Below, in pieces: positions 27,642 to 39,385 of a DNA stretch of 64,000 bases. This DNA comes from Acerihabitans arboris (GTDB lineage: Bacteria; Pseudomonadota; Gammaproteobacteria; Enterobacterales; Enterobacteriaceae). Under the pieces are notes generated by a model, which searched no databases, was not told the origin of the DNA, and saw only the letters and a program-made list of their open reading frames with translations. A program made the position numbers and the translations under genes. Position 1 is the stretch's first letter, and every line of letters starts with the position of its first letter. The stretch covers positions 102,011-166,010 of the forward strand of contig NZ_WUBS01000016.1 in assembly GCF_010131535.1 (NCBI RefSeq). The letters are read 5' to 3'.

Positions 27642-28250
27642 CTAAATCCAGTTACCGTTGCGGATAACGCCTACCGCCAGACCTTCAATGGACAGTTCCT
27701 GTTCGCGCAGGTCGATGATGATAGGCGAGAACTCGCTGTTTTCCGGCAGCAATTCAACGATGTTGCCATGTCTTTTCAGGCGTTTAACCGTCACCTCATC
27801 ATTAATGCGCGCGACAACCACCTGGCCGTTATGGGCGTCCTGGGTTTTATGCACCGCCAGCAGGTCGCCGTCCATGATGCCGATATCCTTCATGGACATG
27901 CCGCTGACACGCAGCAGGAAATCCGCATGGGGCTTAAAGAGATCGGGATCTATTTGATAATGGCTTTCAATGTGCTGTTCCGCCAGCAGGGGCTCGCCCG
28001 CGGCTACACGGCCTATCAGCGGCAGGCCGGTCTCTTCTTCTATCAACAAGCGGATGCCGCGCGAGGCGCCGGAAACAATTTCGATGGCGCCCTTGCGTGC
28101 CAGCGCCTTCAGGTGTTCCTCAGCGGCGTTGGGGGATTTAAACCCCAGACGATGCGCGATCTCCGCCCGGGTCGGCGGCATACCGGTTTGCGAAATATGA
28201 TCGCGGATAAGGTCAAAAACCTCTTGTTGTCTGGCGGTTAATGCTTTCAT
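27642..28250 (-). CDS. lexA: SOS repressor LexA
   Basis: 202 residues, the same as E. coli. The winged helix-turn-helix is N-terminal ([22 protein letters not shown]). The Ala84-Gly85 cleavage bond is in VAAGEP, and the Ser119/Lys156 catalytic dyad is present. RecA filaments trigger self-cleavage. The start at 28250 has GGGGACGG upstream; a longer open frame to 28352 runs through the operators and is not used. Two LexA boxes upstream show autoregulation. The usual partner dinF is absent. Confidence 0.97.
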   Translation of the reverse strand: MKALTARQQEVFDLIRDHISQTGMPPTRAEIAHRLGFKSPNAAEEHLKALARKGAIEIVSGASRGIRLLIEEETGLPLIGRVAAGEPLLAEQHIESHYQIDPDLFKPHADFLLRVSGMSMKDIGIMDGDLLAVHKTQDAHNGQVVVARINDEVTVKRLKRHGNIVELLPENSEFSPIIIDLREQELSIEGLAVGVIRNGNWI

Positions 28251-28256
28251 TCCGTC

Positions 28257-28276
28257 CCCTGTTTGTTTATACAGTC
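28257..28276 (-). promoter_or_regulatory. LexA box 1 upstream of lexA
   Basis: CTG-TTTGTTTATA-CAG (core 28259-28274). It is proximal to the lexA start and 21 bp from the second box, the same tandem arrangement as E. coli lexA. Confidence 0.88.
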
Positions 28277-28277
28277 T

Positions 28278-28297
28278 TTCTGTGAGTATATACAGGT
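28278..28297 (-). promoter_or_regulatory. LexA box 2 upstream of lexA
   Basis: CTG-TGAGTATATA-CAG (core 28280-28295), close to the consensus TACTGTATATATATACAGTA. The distal operator of the tandem pair. Confidence 0.9.
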
Positions 28298-28370
28298 CCG
28301 TAGCAATTGAAAACCACAAGCGTAGCAAAACGTAATAAAACCTCGGCAACATCCGGCCATGGCAAACATG

Positions 28371-28739
28371 TTAAGGAATATGCCGCCATAACAACGTGCC
28401 CCAGACAAACAGGGCCAGCACGATGGCCAGGGTAACCGCCGCCGAGCCCAGATCCTTCGCCCGTCCCGAAAGCGGATGCCGCTCGGGCCCGATACGGTCC
28501 ACCACGGCCTCGATAGCGCTGTTGATGATTTCAACGATAAGCACCAGCCACACTGAACCGATTAACAATATCCGCGCCACCGGGCTTGGCTCGAGATAAC
28601 AGGCTAAAACAATCGCGACCACGGCGACTACCGCTTCCTGGCGAAAAGCGGCCTCATGACGCCACGCGGCGCGATATCCCTTGATTGAATATCCCATGGC
28701 GTTATAAATGCGACGAAGCCCGTTGGTTTGGTTTGACAT
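28371..28739 (-). CDS. dgkA: Diacylglycerol kinase
   Basis: 122-residue integral membrane kinase, as in E. coli, with three hydrophobic helices. Characteristic segments are NAMGYSIKGYRAAWRHEAAFRQE, VEIINSAIEAVVDRIGPE and RAKDLGSAAV, which carry the active-site Glu and Asp. It recycles diacylglycerol from membrane-derived oligosaccharide synthesis to phosphatidate. The start at 28739 (MSNQTNGLRR) fits the family. Divergent from plsB, upstream of lexA. Confidence 0.96.
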   Translation of the reverse strand: MSNQTNGLRRIYNAMGYSIKGYRAAWRHEAAFRQEAVVAVVAIVLACYLEPSPVARILLIGSVWLVLIVEIINSAIEAVVDRIGPERHPLSGRAKDLGSAAVTLAIVLALFVWGTLLWRHIP

Positions 28740-28864
28740 AATTTTGTGCACTAGAGGAAAATTGCGCCCATATTACCGTTTCTTCGCGTTCGCATCACCA
28801 CAGATCTGTCGCGCGGTTTCTGGTATTCTTGTGGCGCAATGCTAACAAGAGGCTTTACACCGAT

Positions 28865-31324
28865 ATGTCAGGTTGGCGTACTATTTATTATACGTTGTTG
28901 GATTTACCGCTCAAGCTACTGGTGAGAAGTAAAGCTATTCCCGCCAATCCCCGGCAAGAAGCCGGTTTGGATCCGCTGCGGCCGATGATGTATGTCCTAC
29001 CCTATAACTCCAAGGCGGACCTGCTCACCCTACGCGCGCAATGTCTGCAACTGGGGTTGGCCGATCCTTTGATACCGCTGGATATCGATGGCGTTATCTT
29101 GCCGCGTTATGTCTTTATCCACGATGGTCCGCGCGTCTTTCGCTACTTCTCCGAAAAGCTGGAATCTGTAAAGCTGTTTCACGATTATCTGGATTTACAT
29201 CGCAATAATCCGCAGCTTGATGTCCAGATGGTGCCGGTCTCCATCATGTTCGGCCGTTCACCCGGCCGGGAAGCGCAGCAAAACCAGCCGGCGCCGCAGC
29301 TGCGCCTCCTGAACGGTTTCCAGAAATTCATTGCGGTCCTGTGGTTGGGCCGGGATAGCTTTGTACGCTTTTCCCGGCCGCTATCCATGCGCTATATGGC
29401 GACCGAACATGGCACCGACAAAACCATCGCCCAAAAGCTGGCCCGCGTCGCCATGATCCATTTTGCCCGCCAGCGTCTGGTGGCGGTAGGGCCGCGCTTG
29501 CCGGTGCGCCAGGATTTATTCAATAAGCTGCTGGCGTCCAAGGCGATTGAAAAAGCCGTGGAGGATGAAGCCCGTACAAAAAAAATCTCGGCGGAAAAAG
29601 CGCAGCAAAATGCCATTGCGCTGATGGAGGAGATCGCGGCGGACTTCTCTTATGAAGCCGTGCGCATATCGGATCGGGTATTAAGCTGGACCTGGAACCG
29701 TCTTTACCAGGGCCTGCACGTGCGCAACGCCGAACGCGTACGCCAACTGGCCGAGGACGGGCATGAAATTGTCTACGTGCCCTGCCACCGCAGCCATATG
29801 GACTATCTGCTGCTGTCCTATGTGCTTTATCACCAGGGCCTGGTGCCGCCGCATATCGCCGCCGGCATCAACCTGAACTTTTGGCCGGCGGGCCCGATTT
29901 TCCGTCGCCTCGGCGCATTTTTTATCCGGCGCACGTTTAAAGGCAATAAGCTTTACTCCACCATATTCCGTGAATACCTGGGTGAATTATTTACCCGGGG
30001 TTATTCGGTTGAGTATTTCATGGAAGGGGGACGCTCGCGCACCGGACGCCTGCTCGATCCCAAGACCGGCACGCTGACCATGACCATCCAGGCGATGCTG
30101 CGCGGCGGCAACCGGCCGATTACGCTGGTGCCCATTTACGTGGGTTATGAACATGTCATGGAAGTGGCCACCTACGCCAAGGAACTGCGCGGCGCCACCA
30201 AGGAGAAAGAGGGATTCGTGCAAATGGTGCGTGGATTACGTAAATTACGTAACCTGGGCCAGGGCTACGTGAATTTTGGCGAGCCGCTGTCGTTAAGCAC
30301 CTATCTCAGCCAGCAGGTGCCGGACTGGCGCGACTCCATCGATCCTATCGAAGCCCAGCGCCCCGCCTGGCTGGCGCCGGCGGTGGATGATATCGCCGCC
30401 AAAATCATGGTGCGGATCAATAACGCCGCGGCGGCAAATGCCATCAACCTCTGTTCCACGGTGCTGCTGGCCTCCCGTCAACGCTCGTTGACCCGCGAAC
30501 AACTGCTGCAACAGCTTACCTGCTATCTGGAGCTGATGCGCAACGTGCCCTACGCCGGTGATGTCACGGTGCCGGATACGACGGCGCAGGACCTGCTGGA
30601 ACATGCACTGGCGATGAATAAATTCAGCGTCGAGCAGGACACCATTGGCGATATTATTTATCTTTCCCGCGAGCAGGCGGTGTTGATGACCTATTACCGC
30701 AATAATATCCAGCATCTGTTTATCCTGCCTGCGCTGGTGGCCAGTATCGTCATCGGCCATCCCGGCATCAATCGCGAGCAGCTGTCGTACCGTATCGACC
30801 TGCTTTATCCCTTGATGAAAGCCGAGCTGTTCATGCGCTATGAAAAACCGCAGCTCGGTCCGGTCATCGAATCGCTTATCGAAGAACTGGCGCGCCAGGA
30901 TTTGGTTGTCGAGCGGGAGCGGCGGTTGTTTTTTAACCCGACGCGGGCATTTACCCTGCAACTGCTGGCGGCCGGCGTGCGCGAGACCTTGCAACGCTAT
31001 GCCATTACCTTCTCGCTGCTGCGCTTTAATCCCCGGATAAATCGCGGCGCGTTGGAGAAGGAGAGCCGGATCATGGCCCAGCGTCTCTCGGTGCTGCATG
31101 GGATTAATGCGCCGGAATTCTTCGACAAGGCGGTATTCTCCACCCTGGTGGCGACCCTGCGCGATGAAGGTTATATCAGCGATGCCGGCGATGCCATTAG
31201 TGAGCAGGTCAATGAGATGAGCGAGATTCTCGGCGAGCTGATGACGCCGGAGGTACAGCTGACCATTAACAGCGCCAGCCTGCTGGCCGTAGCGCCGGAA
31301 AACGATCCCTCCCCCGCGCTATGA
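28865..31324 (+). CDS. plsB: Glycerol-3-phosphate 1-O-acyltransferase
   Basis: 819 residues, closely like E. coli PlsB (807) from MSGW onward. The acyltransferase motif HRSHMD, then the GGRSRTGR and [12 protein letters not shown] boxes, lie near residues 305-455. It catalyses the first step of phospholipid synthesis at the inner membrane, using acyl-ACP or acyl-CoA. The frame is open 12 codons upstream, but ATG 28865 matches the family. Followed by a clear terminator. Confidence 0.97.
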   Translation: MSGWRTIYYTLLDLPLKLLVRSKAIPANPRQEAGLDPLRPMMYVLPYNSKADLLTLRAQCLQLGLADPLIPLDIDGVILPRYVFIHDGPRVFRYFSEKLESVKLFHDYLDLHRNNPQLDVQMVPVSIMFGRSPGREAQQNQPAPQLRLLNGFQKFIAVLWLGRDSFVRFSRPLSMRYMATEHGTDKTIAQKLARVAMIHFARQRLVAVGPRLPVRQDLFNKLLASKAIEKAVEDEARTKKISAEKAQQNAIALMEEIAADFSYEAVRISDRVLSWTWNRLYQGLHVRNAERVRQLAEDGHEIVYVPCHRSHMDYLLLSYVLYHQGLVPPHIAAGINLNFWPAGPIFRRLGAFFIRRTFKGNKLYSTIFREYLGELFTRGYSVEYFMEGGRSRTGRLLDPKTGTLTMTIQAMLRGGNRPITLVPIYVGYEHVMEVATYAKELRGATKEKEGFVQMVRGLRKLRNLGQGYVNFGEPLSLSTYLSQQVPDWRDSIDPIEAQRPAWLAPAVDDIAAKIMVRINNAAAANAINLCSTVLLASRQRSLTREQLLQQLTCYLELMRNVPYAGDVTVPDTTAQDLLEHALAMNKFSVEQDTIGDIIYLSREQAVLMTYYRNNIQHLFILPALVASIVIGHPGINREQLSYRIDLLYPLMKAELFMRYEKPQLGPVIESLIEELARQDLVVERERRLFFNPTRAFTLQLLAAGVRETLQRYAITFSLLRFNPRINRGALEKESRIMAQRLSVLHGINAPEFFDKAVFSTLVATLRDEGYISDAGDAISEQVNEMSEILGELMTPEVQLTINSASLLAVAPENDPSPAL

Positions 31325-31333
31325 TATCAACGG

Positions 31334-31362
31334 CGGGCGGATGCTTGCGCACCGCCCGTTTT
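31334..31362 (+). terminator. Intrinsic terminator of plsB
   Basis: CGGGCGG (31334-31340) pairs with CCGCCCG (31352-31358), followed by TTTT. It lies 10 nt after the plsB stop, between the convergent plsB and ubiA. Confidence 0.78.
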
Positions 31363-31373
31363 CACCCGCAGGC

Positions 31374-32255
31374 CTATAGACGACCCTGGCCGAAAAAGCA
31401 CAGCGCAATGCCGATAAAAATCACCAGGCCCACCAGGTTATTATTTAAAAAAGCTTTGAAACAGGCGTCCCGATCCCGCTGCGCGATCAGTTTCTGCTGG
31501 TAGGCAAACAAAACGCCCGCCACCGCCAGGGATGCATAAAACATCACGCCCAGCCCCTCCAGCCTGCCCAGGTAAATTAGCAGCAGCAGCGTCGCCGCCT
31601 GCAGCAAAGCGATAATCAGTTTGTCATAGCGTCCGAAAAGAATAGCGGTGGACTTGACGCCGATACGGATATCGTCATCGCGATCCACCATGGCATATTG
31701 CGTATCGTAAGCCACCGTCCATAGGATATTGGCGGCAAACAGCAGCCAACAGGACAGAGGTAAGGACTCACTGACCGCCGCATACCCCATGGGGATTGAC
31801 CAGCCGAACGCCGCGCCCAGCACCAGCTGCGGCAGATGGGTCACCCGCTTCATAAACGGGTACACCCAGGCCAGCACCAGCCCCGCCACGGATAACGCAA
31901 TGGTCATGGTGTTCAGTGTCAGGACCAGTCCGAATGACACCGCCACCAGAATAACAAACAGGATCTTGGCTTCTTTTTCGCTGATAAGCCCGCTGGGCAG
32001 CGGACGGGCGGCGGTGCGCTTGACCTGGCCGTCTATCTTACGGTCGGCAAAATCATTGACCACGCACCCCGCGGCGCGCATGAAAAATACTCCGAGTATA
32101 AACACCAGCAGCGTGCCTAAGGCGGGCGTGCCGCTGCCCGCCAGCCACAACGCCCACAGGGTCGGCCAAAGTAACAACAGAGAACCAATGGGTTTATCAA
32201 TGCGCATCAGACGGCACCAGGCCTGCCATTTGCCCATTGTGGCGCTTTGTTCCAC
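31374..32255 (-). CDS. ubiA: 4-hydroxybenzoate octaprenyltransferase
   Basis: 293-residue polytopic UbiA. The two Asp-rich motifs are NDFADRKID and [12 protein letters not shown]. It attaches the polyprenyl tail to 4-hydroxybenzoate in ubiquinone synthesis. I place the start at GTG 32255 (then EQSAT): AAGGAG lies 6 nt upstream, and the length before the CRLMR motif equals that of E. coli UbiA. An internal ATG 6 codons later is the alternative. Follows ubiC by 37 nt. Confidence 0.95.
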   Translation of the reverse strand: MEQSATMGKWQAWCRLMRIDKPIGSLLLLWPTLWALWLAGSGTPALGTLLVFILGVFFMRAAGCVVNDFADRKIDGQVKRTAARPLPSGLISEKEAKILFVILVAVSFGLVLTLNTMTIALSVAGLVLAWVYPFMKRVTHLPQLVLGAAFGWSIPMGYAAVSESLPLSCWLLFAANILWTVAYDTQYAMVDRDDDIRIGVKSTAILFGRYDKLIIALLQAATLLLLIYLGRLEGLGVMFYASLAVAGVLFAYQQKLIAQRDRDACFKAFLNNNLVGLVIFIGIALCFFGQGRL

Positions 32256-32292
32256 TTTTTTCTCCTTCACTTCATCATTTTTTGCACGGCGC

Positions 32293-32802
32293 TTAACAAT
32301 ACAGCGGAGCATCGGGTAAGAACAGTTCGGTCAGCAATAAGGGTTTACCATTCGGCCGCAGGCATGAACGACGCGCCCAGAGCCCTGCCGTTCGGCCGAG
32401 TTGGATAAAGTCACGCTCTGGCGCCCGATCCCGAAATAGCCAGCGTCCCAGGGGCATATCGCCAAGCGTGGTAAGCGCCCACTCCGCCCCGTCCATGGCA
32501 TTTTCGGGCATCAGGGTACGGCCGGCCAGCCAGGGCCGGTCATCGCCGCACAATATGATTTCCCGCAGCCAATAACGTTCGCAGGGCGGCAGCAGCGCCA
32601 CCTCGTCTTCTCCCAGCGCCTGGGCCGGGAAATAGCCTTCGCGGCCACGGCGGATACTGACCCGCTGACAATGACGTTCAAAACGCCGGGTCATCGAGCC
32701 CCGTTCCAACAGCCAGTCCGCCACGGCGGGCTCCGGCGGCGGGTCCAGGTCAGACAGCCAGGTAATAGATGCTAATAATGAGATATGAGGATCGCCCGTC
32801 AT
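32293..32802 (-). CDS. ubiC: Chorismate pyruvate-lyase
   Basis: 169-residue UbiC. Family motifs are [72 protein letters not shown]. It converts chorismate to 4-hydroxybenzoate plus pyruvate, feeding UbiA just downstream. The ATG at 32802 is preferred because GGGGA lies 6 nt upstream; another ATG is 4 codons earlier. The frame stays open to 32955 but without support. Confidence 0.94.
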   Translation of the reverse strand: MTGDPHISLLASITWLSDLDPPPEPAVADWLLERGSMTRRFERHCQRVSIRRGREGYFPAQALGEDEVALLPPCERYWLREIILCGDDRPWLAGRTLMPENAMDGAEWALTTLGDMPLGRWLFRDRAPERDFIQLGRTAGLWARRSCLRPNGKPLLLTELFLPDAPLYC

Positions 32803-32938
32803 CCTGTTCCCCATCGTTTCAGGTGGCCAGAGCCGATATTGTAGCTCAGAACGACATTTTATTAACCTGCCGTTGCCGGAAGATTGCGCTTCATAAGGCG
32901 TTTTTACCGCACCGCCGTTCTCCCGGGGCGCCGCCGGC

Positions 32939-32963
32939 AAAAAAAAAGCCCCCATAAGGAGGC
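32939..32963 (-). terminator. Intrinsic terminator of the yjbEFGH operon
   Basis: On the minus strand GCCTCC (32958-32963) pairs with GGGGGC (32948-32953) over a TTAT loop, followed by nine T. It lies 27 nt after the yjbH stop. Confidence 0.85.
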
Positions 32964-32989
32964 CTCTGAAATCGGGACTATCCGGCCGA

Positions 32990-35077
32990 TTATTGCAGCG
33001 CCGGCGAGCGTTCGTCGGTCAAGCCGTACAGATAGTATTTACGGCCCACCATCTGGCCGCCGTCACGCGTCAGCGGGATCCAGTTCAGCTGCGCCCGGGT
33101 ACGGTTCGGCGTCGGCGTCAGCAGATCCAGCGGAATGGACAGGTAGAACCCTTTGGTAAACGAACCTTCGCCATAGTCCTCTTTGGACACATTGGTAAAG
33201 GTGGCAAAGGCGCCGGCGGTAACACCGCTGTCAAAGCGGCGGGAGACATCGAAGGTCACGCCCTTATCCTTGGCCAAATACCGTCCGACGCTGGCTTTAA
33301 CCAGCACGCCGTCCATAAAGTCCGGCCGCCAGTAGCCGGTCAGGTTACCGGTCGCCACGGTGTAATCGGCGAACTGCATCATGTTGTCCCAGTCGCGCTG
33401 CTTGACGTAGTTACCGTCGATGCCCACCGCCCAGTTCTTATCCAGCGGACGGTATAACACTTCGCCGCCAACGCCGCCGTACATCATCTCCAGATAACCA
33501 CCATAGAGCTGGCCATACCAGCCGTCGCCCAGGCGGTCCATATAGGTGGTTTGCAGGTTGCTGATATAGACATCGTTTTGCACATATTCACGAATCCGGG
33601 TACGGACCCGCGGCAGATGGGAGTCGCCAGGCGGCGCGGTGAAGTTGAACCGGTCATAGTTGTTAACTATATTGCCGAACAGGGTGCCGGAGGTCACCCA
33701 ATGGTCGGTCAGCCAATAGCTGGCCGTGCCTTCGACGCCGATTTGATACATATAGAACGCTTCAGGCCCGCCGAACGATTGGTTAAGCACCGGCGCCCAA
33801 CCCAGTTGTAAGCGATCCCGATCTATATAATAACCCTGCTCGGCGTTTTTCGGCACGTCCGGCTCGGTGCGGCGCTGCTTCAGCGGCTGTTCATGGCCCA
33901 AGGGGTAACCCGCCAACGTATCCTGCAGACTCTTCACGTCGGTTTCCGTGGTCACCAGCGGCAGGTTCTGCCGGGTCTGGGTTACTTTCAGCGTGTCGAC
34001 ATTGGCCGGCAGGTTGTTGACCAGGATACGATTGGCGCGATCGACGCCCTCATTATCATCCCGGTACTTATACTGCTCGCCGGTCATATACAGGGTACGG
34101 TCTTTTACCTGGATATGCGGCGCGTTAAACCCGGCGTTGCTGTCCATATCGGTCAGCTGCTGCGCCACCACCTGGTGCTGCAGCATATCGGACTGCGGCT
34201 GCGGCGCGTAGGCCGGCTTTTCGCTGTCGCGGTGCTGCTGGGTCAAATCATTAAAGTTGGTGCGCAGCGTCACACCGAACATCATGGTGTTGCCGCGTTC
34301 ATAGCTGAGGTTTACATCAGCCCACTTGCCGACGCGGTAAACCGCGCCGACGTTAACCGGGGAATCCTGCTTCAGCCGGCCGGCGAAGTCGCCCTCGTAA
34401 TCGTTGCCTTCATATTCCAGCTTGAGGCGCAGCGGCTGCCACGGCGTCTGGTATTCAACGCCGCCGAACAGCGAGGTGGGGCCGTGGAAAAAGTCGCCGG
34501 TATTAAATGAACCGGCGCTGCGGTGGGCGTTATTGCGCGTACAGTAGCCGTCGGAAACTTCGCAGAACGGGTTTTTGACATTACCGCTGTTGCCCAGGTA
34601 GCCCCAGCCGAGACCCAGGGTAAAGTCCAACGGCCCCCAGGCTTTGCTGGCGGCGATAAACTCGCTGTCAAACAGGCCGGTACCGCCAAAATCGCGGATG
34701 CCCACCGAGGTCTCGGGCAGCCAATATCCCTCTTCCCATAACCTCAGCTTAAGATCGATGCCTTTATCTTTGTAGGTTTGATCGCCGCTGAAATTTTCAT
34801 TGGAGCTATATAGCCGGGTGCGGACATCGGTATACCTGATGGTGCTTTCCAGCCAGGGTAACAGTTGCACATTAACAGAATAAAACCGGTACTGGTCGTT
34901 ATCCCGATAGTTCAGGCTGAATTCACCATCCTTCGCCATCCGTCCGGAGGGAGTTTGCAATAAGCCGGCGCCGCCCATATCCATCTGCGAAGGCCCCAGC
35001 GGCTCGGTGTAGGAGGCCGCCTGGCAGGCGGAGGCCACTGACAGCGCGATGAGACTAAGTAGATATTTTGTTTTCAT
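32990..35077 (-). CDS. yjbH: YjbH/GfcD family outer-membrane exopolysaccharide protein
   Basis: 695 residues with a signal peptide ([20 protein letters not shown]). The N-terminal YjbH domain begins [24 protein letters not shown]. Aromatic/Gly-alternating strands across the rest suggest an outer-membrane beta-barrel. Last gene of yjbEFGH, an Rcs-regulated exopolysaccharide operon in E. coli. The start overlaps the yjbG stop by 1 nt. Probably involved in secretion or surface attachment of the polymer; the mechanism is not established. Confidence 0.93.
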   Translation of the reverse strand: MKTKYLLSLIALSVASACQAASYTEPLGPSQMDMGGAGLLQTPSGRMAKDGEFSLNYRDNDQYRFYSVNVQLLPWLESTIRYTDVRTRLYSSNENFSGDQTYKDKGIDLKLRLWEEGYWLPETSVGIRDFGGTGLFDSEFIAASKAWGPLDFTLGLGWGYLGNSGNVKNPFCEVSDGYCTRNNAHRSAGSFNTGDFFHGPTSLFGGVEYQTPWQPLRLKLEYEGNDYEGDFAGRLKQDSPVNVGAVYRVGKWADVNLSYERGNTMMFGVTLRTNFNDLTQQHRDSEKPAYAPQPQSDMLQHQVVAQQLTDMDSNAGFNAPHIQVKDRTLYMTGEQYKYRDDNEGVDRANRILVNNLPANVDTLKVTQTRQNLPLVTTETDVKSLQDTLAGYPLGHEQPLKQRRTEPDVPKNAEQGYYIDRDRLQLGWAPVLNQSFGGPEAFYMYQIGVEGTASYWLTDHWVTSGTLFGNIVNNYDRFNFTAPPGDSHLPRVRTRIREYVQNDVYISNLQTTYMDRLGDGWYGQLYGGYLEMMYGGVGGEVLYRPLDKNWAVGIDGNYVKQRDWDNMMQFADYTVATGNLTGYWRPDFMDGVLVKASVGRYLAKDKGVTFDVSRRFDSGVTAGAFATFTNVSKEDYGEGSFTKGFYLSIPLDLLTPTPNRTRAQLNWIPLTRDGGQMVGRKYYLYGLTDERSPALQ

Positions 35078-35832
35078 CAGTCAGGGATCCGGTGAGTCAG
35101 CAAGGAAACAATGTTTTCATTTACGTCCTGATAGGCCCTCGGCAAGGCCCACGAGGAAAACCCCACGTAAATCGCACTGCCCGGCGCCACTTCGTTATGA
35201 CGGCGGTTCCAATAGGCCACCGGCACCGATTTGGCTTGTCCATCCGGCAGTATCACCCAGGCATAGCTTCTTTCCGCTCCGCTCAGGCGCTGGTGGGTCT
35301 GCAAATAGTCATCGGCGTCGCGGCTGACCTGGAACGGCTGCGAACCGGTTGGCGTCAGCACGCCAAAAATATGCACGCTGGTCGGTTTCGCCAGGGTATA
35401 CAGGCTGTAATCACCGCTTAACCTGCGATTGGCCCCGGGCTGCAGGCGAATTACATCCGCGTCCAGTGACACGAACTGACGGCCGGTAACGCGTAACGCG
35501 GCAACCTGGCTACGCACCCGGTCAACGGAATTGGCCAAATCGAGATCGTTATCCTGCCTCAGGTCGGCGCTCAGGGCGCCCAGGCGCGCCAGCAATTGCC
35601 TTTGCCGCTCAAGCTGGACGGCGGTAGCCAGCTGTTCGGCGATGACGGTGCCGGGCCACCAGGTCCGCCCGGCCAGTTTTGGATTCAGGGTCAGCTGTTG
35701 AAGGGTATTGATGCCTTCAAGCACTACCGGCTGCGATTGCCCAGGGGAATAGACCGCCACGCGGCTGTCGGCAGCGGCTGAGGCAATAAAACCAGCACAT
35801 AAACCCACTACGAGTAAGAGTTGTTTTTTCAT
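35077..35832 (-). CDS. yjbG: YjbG/GfcC family capsule/exopolysaccharide protein
   Basis: 251-residue periplasmic protein with a signal peptide ([21 protein letters not shown]). A GfcC-like domain is suggested by the [17 protein letters not shown] opening and [20 protein letters not shown] near the middle; a helical stretch lies at about 75-120. Its start overlaps the yjbF stop (ATGA) and its stop meets the yjbH start. Part of yjbEFGH next to pgi, the E. coli arrangement. Confidence 0.92.
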   Translation of the reverse strand: MKKQLLLVVGLCAGFIASAAADSRVAVYSPGQSQPVVLEGINTLQQLTLNPKLAGRTWWPGTVIAEQLATAVQLERQRQLLARLGALSADLRQDNDLDLANSVDRVRSQVAALRVTGRQFVSLDADVIRLQPGANRRLSGDYSLYTLAKPTSVHIFGVLTPTGSQPFQVSRDADDYLQTHQRLSGAERSYAWVILPDGQAKSVPVAYWNRRHNEVAPGSAIYVGFSSWALPRAYQDVNENIVSLLTHRIPD

Positions 35833-36476
35833 GGCTTATAAGGATTTAAAGTGATGGTTTCAATCGGCAGAGTACCCGGCCCGACAAATTGTTGGGCTTT
35901 GCGCACGGCGCCGGTGCCTGGTTCGATCCAAAAGCGGTTTTGGTAATGTATGTTCAGTTCCGTCACCGTAACATCCTCATTGAGGACGCGGTAAGCGTGG
36001 GGGGCGTTTAATACGGTAATAGTTTCGGTACCCGCCAGGCTGAAACGGGAAGTCAGGGTTGCCGAACGTAATTGTTTATCTTCAGTCCAGGACTGGGTAC
36101 GCGTCCATTCGGTGCCGTCGGTAATGCGTTGGGCATGAGCCAGGGGATCCGAGGCCAGGTTGGTTACTTCGAGGAGATTATCAGGCAGGCCAAGGGTTTT
36201 TACCAGGCGGCCGCTGCGGGTAACCAGCATGGCTTTATCGCGTGAAACCCATTTCAAATCGCCGTTTTCGGCGTAGGCCAACACCATAAATATTTGCGAA
36301 CCGTCATTCACCCGGACATAAATACTGGCGTAGGGGACGTCATGGACCTGCTCGGGAGTTAATTCAACATCCGGCGTGCCGAACAGCGCCAGTTTGAACG
36401 TTTCACCGATACCTTTTTGCGACTGACTGCAAGCGGCCACCAGAAAGCACAGCACCACCATGAATAAATAGCGCAC
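35829..36476 (-). CDS. yjbF: YjbF/GfcB family lipoprotein
   Basis: About 215 residues from the chosen GTG at 36476; an ATG at 36461 and the longer frame to 36518 are alternatives. A lipoprotein signal with lipobox VAAC lies near residue 16 (FLVAACSQSQ), so it should be lipidated and membrane-anchored. GfcB/YmcC-type segments follow (ISVRVNDG-like YVRVNDGSQIFMVLAYAENG, WVSRDKAMLVTRSGRLVKT). In the yjbEFGH operon. Confidence 0.9.
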   Translation of the reverse strand: MRYLFMVVLCFLVAACSQSQKGIGETFKLALFGTPDVELTPEQVHDVPYASIYVRVNDGSQIFMVLAYAENGDLKWVSRDKAMLVTRSGRLVKTLGLPDNLLEVTNLASDPLAHAQRITDGTEWTRTQSWTEDKQLRSATLTSRFSLAGTETITVLNAPHAYRVLNEDVTVTELNIHYQNRFWIEPGTGAVRKAQQFVGPGTLPIETITLNPYKP

Positions 36477-36545
36477 GTCGTTTATCCCAAACGAAAGGAG
36501 ACCAAAAAATAACCACACTTGCGTGTGGTTATCGAGTAATTATTA

Positions 36546-36812
36546 TTACTGCACCGTTGAGGTGGTGGTACCAGTACCGGTGGGCGAGTTGCCGTCACCG
36601 TTATTGTCGTTATGAGCGCCGATTAAAGCAACCCCAGCTAACAGTGCGACCGCACCAACGCCAACCGCGGTAGCAGCCCCGGAGCTTAAGCCGGAAGCAG
36701 TTTCGGCGTCGCCGCTACTGTTACCGGTGGTGGTGGTCGGCGCGGCAGCTAACGCATAAGAACCACTAGCCATCAACATTGCAGCTATTACTATACTAAA
36801 CAGTTTATTCAT
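36546..36812 (-). CDS. yjbE: YjbE family exopolysaccharide-operon secreted protein
   Basis: 88-residue small protein. A signal peptide is cleaved after about SYALA (residue 22). The mature part is rich in Ser, Thr, Gly and Ala with a hydrophobic stretch (GAATAVGVGAVALLAGVALIG) and a TGTGTTTST tail, like E. coli YjbE. The start at 36812 fits; the frame is open to 36920. First gene of yjbEFGH. The role is unknown. Confidence 0.88.
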   Translation of the reverse strand: MNKLFSIVIAAMLMASGSYALAAAPTTTTGNSSGDAETASGLSSGAATAVGVGAVALLAGVALIGAHNDNNGDGNSPTGTGTTTSTVQ

Positions 36813-37399
36813 ATTTATTACCTTTGATTCATGAGGATGATGACTATAAAGCAATGATATGTTGATTTGCCTTATATAAGCATCATAAAGCAATATAATG
36901 CAATAAAATATATCTTGCATACCTCAAGCCCGTTTTAGCCGAAAAAATGCGCAGGACCAGCATGGTGAACGGTAAAGCAGTGAATTGAGCTGTTTTGCGG
37001 CGTGAAAATAAAATTAATCACCGGCAATGGTATTTAGGGCACAATAAATCCGCGCTGGACAAGTTCAGTCGATGGTTAAAAATCAGATAATTCCGCTTTC
37101 CTATTGCCATCGGCGAAGGTTATCCGCCAAAAATGATATAAGCCCCAAACATGTTATTAAAATAATACCCTGCGGTAATTTTTTATATTTCAGGCGCGTT
37201 ACAACAGACCATATTCTGGTAATAACCGGCGTGGTTTTTTAAGAATATCCTTAATTGAGAACCAGAAATAACAATAGTAACAATCAGTTAACATGCTCCC
37301 GTCCGCAGGAGCAACGTTAGCCAGCATAATGAAAACCCCCTCTACCCGACGCCAAGCCAGACGGCCTATCCCTGGCCGGCCTGGGATGCTATCCGGCTA
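36813..37399. other. 587-bp intergenic region between pgi and yjbE
   Basis: AT-rich, no gene recognised. It should hold the yjbEFGH promoter (Rcs-regulated in E. coli) and the 3' end of pgi mRNA. The GGCCGGCC-containing inverted repeat near 37364-37391 could help end pgi transcription, but it has no T run. Confidence 0.5.
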
Positions 37400-39049
37400 T
37401 CAGCCGCGCCAGTCCTTGAAGCGGTTAATCAACCCATTGGTGGAACTGTCATGGCTGCTGACCTGATCATCGGCCGCCAGTTCAGGCAGTATCCGGTTCG
37501 CCAGCTGTTTACCCAGTTCCACGCCCCATTGATCAAAGGTATAGATATTCAGGATCACGCCCTGGGTAAAGATCTTATGCTCATACAACGCAATCAGCGC
37601 GCCCAGGCTGTAGGGGGTGATTTCCCGCAGCAGGATGGAGTTGGTCGGCCGGTTGCCCTCGAAGACTTTAAAGGGCGCCACGTGCTTGACCTGGTCCGGG
37701 GTTTTGCCCGCCGCGGCGAACTCCTCTTCAACCACCCGCAGGGATTTGCCAAACGCCAGGGCTTCGGTCTGGGCAAAAAAATTCGACAATAGCTTGGCGT
37801 GATGATCGCTGAGCGGATTATGGCTTACCGCCGGGGCGATAAAATCGCAGGGGACCACTTTGGTGCCCTGGTGAATCAACTGGTAAAAGGCATGCTGGCC
37901 GTTGGTGCCGGGTTCACCCCAGATAATCGGGCCGGTCTGGTAATCGACCGGATGCCCGTCGCGGTCCACATACTTGCCGTTGGACTCCATGTTGCCCTGC
38001 TGGAAATACGCAGGGAAACGGTGCATAAACTGGTCGTAGGGCAGGATGGCTTCCGTTTCCATGCCATAGAAATTGTTATACCAGATGCCGATCAGGGCCA
38101 GCAGCACCGGCAGGTTCTGTTCCGCCGGCGTGTCCTTGAAATGGCGATCCATGGCGTGGGCGCCGCTGAGCAGTTGCTCAAAATTATCGAACCCCACGGA
38201 CAGGGCAATGGACAGGCCGATGGCCGACCATAAGGAATAACGGCCGCCGACCCAATCCCAGAATTCGAACATATTGTCGGTATCGATGCCAAATTCGCCC
38301 ACCGCCCTGGCATTGGTCGACAGGGCGGCAAAGTGCCTGGCCACGTGTTTTTCATCGCCGGCGGTCTTCAGGAACCAATCGCGCGCGCTATGGGCGTTGG
38401 TCATGGTTTCCTGGGTGGTAAAGGTCTTCGACGCCACCAGGAACAGGGTGGTGGCCGGGTCGAGATGCTTTACCGTTTCCGCGATATGGGTGCCGTCGAC
38501 GTTGGACACGAAATGCATGGCAAGATGGTTTTTAAACGGCCGTAACGCTTCGGTCACCATATAAGGGCCGAGATCCGATCCGCCGATACCGATGTTCACC
38601 ACGTCGGTAATCGGTTTGCCGGTATAGCCTTTCCATTCGCCACCGATGACGCGGGCGCAGAAGCGCTTGATTTTAGCCAACACCGCGTTGACGTCCGGCA
38701 TCACGTCCTTGCCGTCCACCAGGATGGGGGTATTGCTCCGGTTACGCAGGGCGACATGCAGCACCGCGCGATCTTCGCTGCGGTTGATTTTTTCGCCGGA
38801 GAACATTGACTTGATGGCGCCGTCAAGATCGCATTCCCGGGCCAGCGCCTGTAATTTTTCCAGCGTTTCAGCGGTAATGCGGTTTTTGGAATAATCCACC
38901 AGCATCTGGTCGTCAAAGGTGGCGGAGAAGGTGCTGAAACGGTTGCTGTCCTTGGTAAACAGGTCGCTGATGCTGACATTCTTCATCTGTTCAAAATGCT
39001 GCTGCAGCGCTTTCCAGGCCGCGGTGTGGCTAGGGTTTATGTTTTTCAT
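37400..39049 (-). CDS. pgi: Glucose-6-phosphate isomerase
   Basis: 549 residues, near-identical in plan to E. coli Pgi. Signatures are [27 protein letters not shown], the PGI signature [19 protein letters not shown], and [22 protein letters not shown]; the active-site Glu and His lie in these segments. It interconverts glucose-6-P and fructose-6-[13 protein letters not shown] at 39049 matches the family start; an in-frame ATG 2 codons earlier is not used. Divergent from lysC. Confidence 0.97.
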   Translation of the reverse strand: MKNINPSHTAAWKALQQHFEQMKNVSISDLFTKDSNRFSTFSATFDDQMLVDYSKNRITAETLEKLQALARECDLDGAIKSMFSGEKINRSEDRAVLHVALRNRSNTPILVDGKDVMPDVNAVLAKIKRFCARVIGGEWKGYTGKPITDVVNIGIGGSDLGPYMVTEALRPFKNHLAMHFVSNVDGTHIAETVKHLDPATTLFLVASKTFTTQETMTNAHSARDWFLKTAGDEKHVARHFAALSTNARAVGEFGIDTDNMFEFWDWVGGRYSLWSAIGLSIALSVGFDNFEQLLSGAHAMDRHFKDTPAEQNLPVLLALIGIWYNNFYGMETEAILPYDQFMHRFPAYFQQGNMESNGKYVDRDGHPVDYQTGPIIWGEPGTNGQHAFYQLIHQGTKVVPCDFIAPAVSHNPLSDHHAKLLSNFFAQTEALAFGKSLRVVEEEFAAAGKTPDQVKHVAPFKVFEGNRPTNSILLREITPYSLGALIALYEHKIFTQGVILNIYTFDQWGVELGKQLANRILPELAADDQVSSHDSSTNGLINRFKDWRG

Positions 39050-39211
39050 AGGCAACGCTCTTATTGAGAATAAATAAACATGATGACCATGATTGTATCG
39101 CGTAGCTCACGAGTTGCGACCCCTTTTCTTGCGATTACGCTCTTTTAAGGATAAATGCGTTTCATCATGCGTTGCCCGTTGACACAGGCGACATTACCCG
39201 CTATTTGTAAG

Positions 39212-39385
39212 GTCCTAGTAGCGCACCCGTTGCGTGAACCAGAAGAGGCGCGTCGCCCAGGCAGGGTTGCGGAGGATCCGTTTTCCGCAGAAGCAACCCC
39301 AGGGGGAGCGACGCCGAGGCAGCATACGGCAAACGGGCCGTCGCTGCCGACCGCATGGGCTGAATCCCATGGGTTGTCACCCGCA
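39212..39385 (+). ncRNA. Lysine riboswitch (L box) of lysC
   Basis: The leader carries the conserved lysine-riboswitch blocks in order: AGAAGAGGCGCG near 39241, the GGAGGATCC-type P2 region, AGGGGGAGCGACGCCGAGG at 39301-39319, then GGGCTGAATCCCATGGGTTG near 39357-39376. These match the E. coli lysC leader closely. Lysine binding lowers lysC expression. The 3' limit and the expression platform (to about 39540) are approximate. Confidence 0.92.
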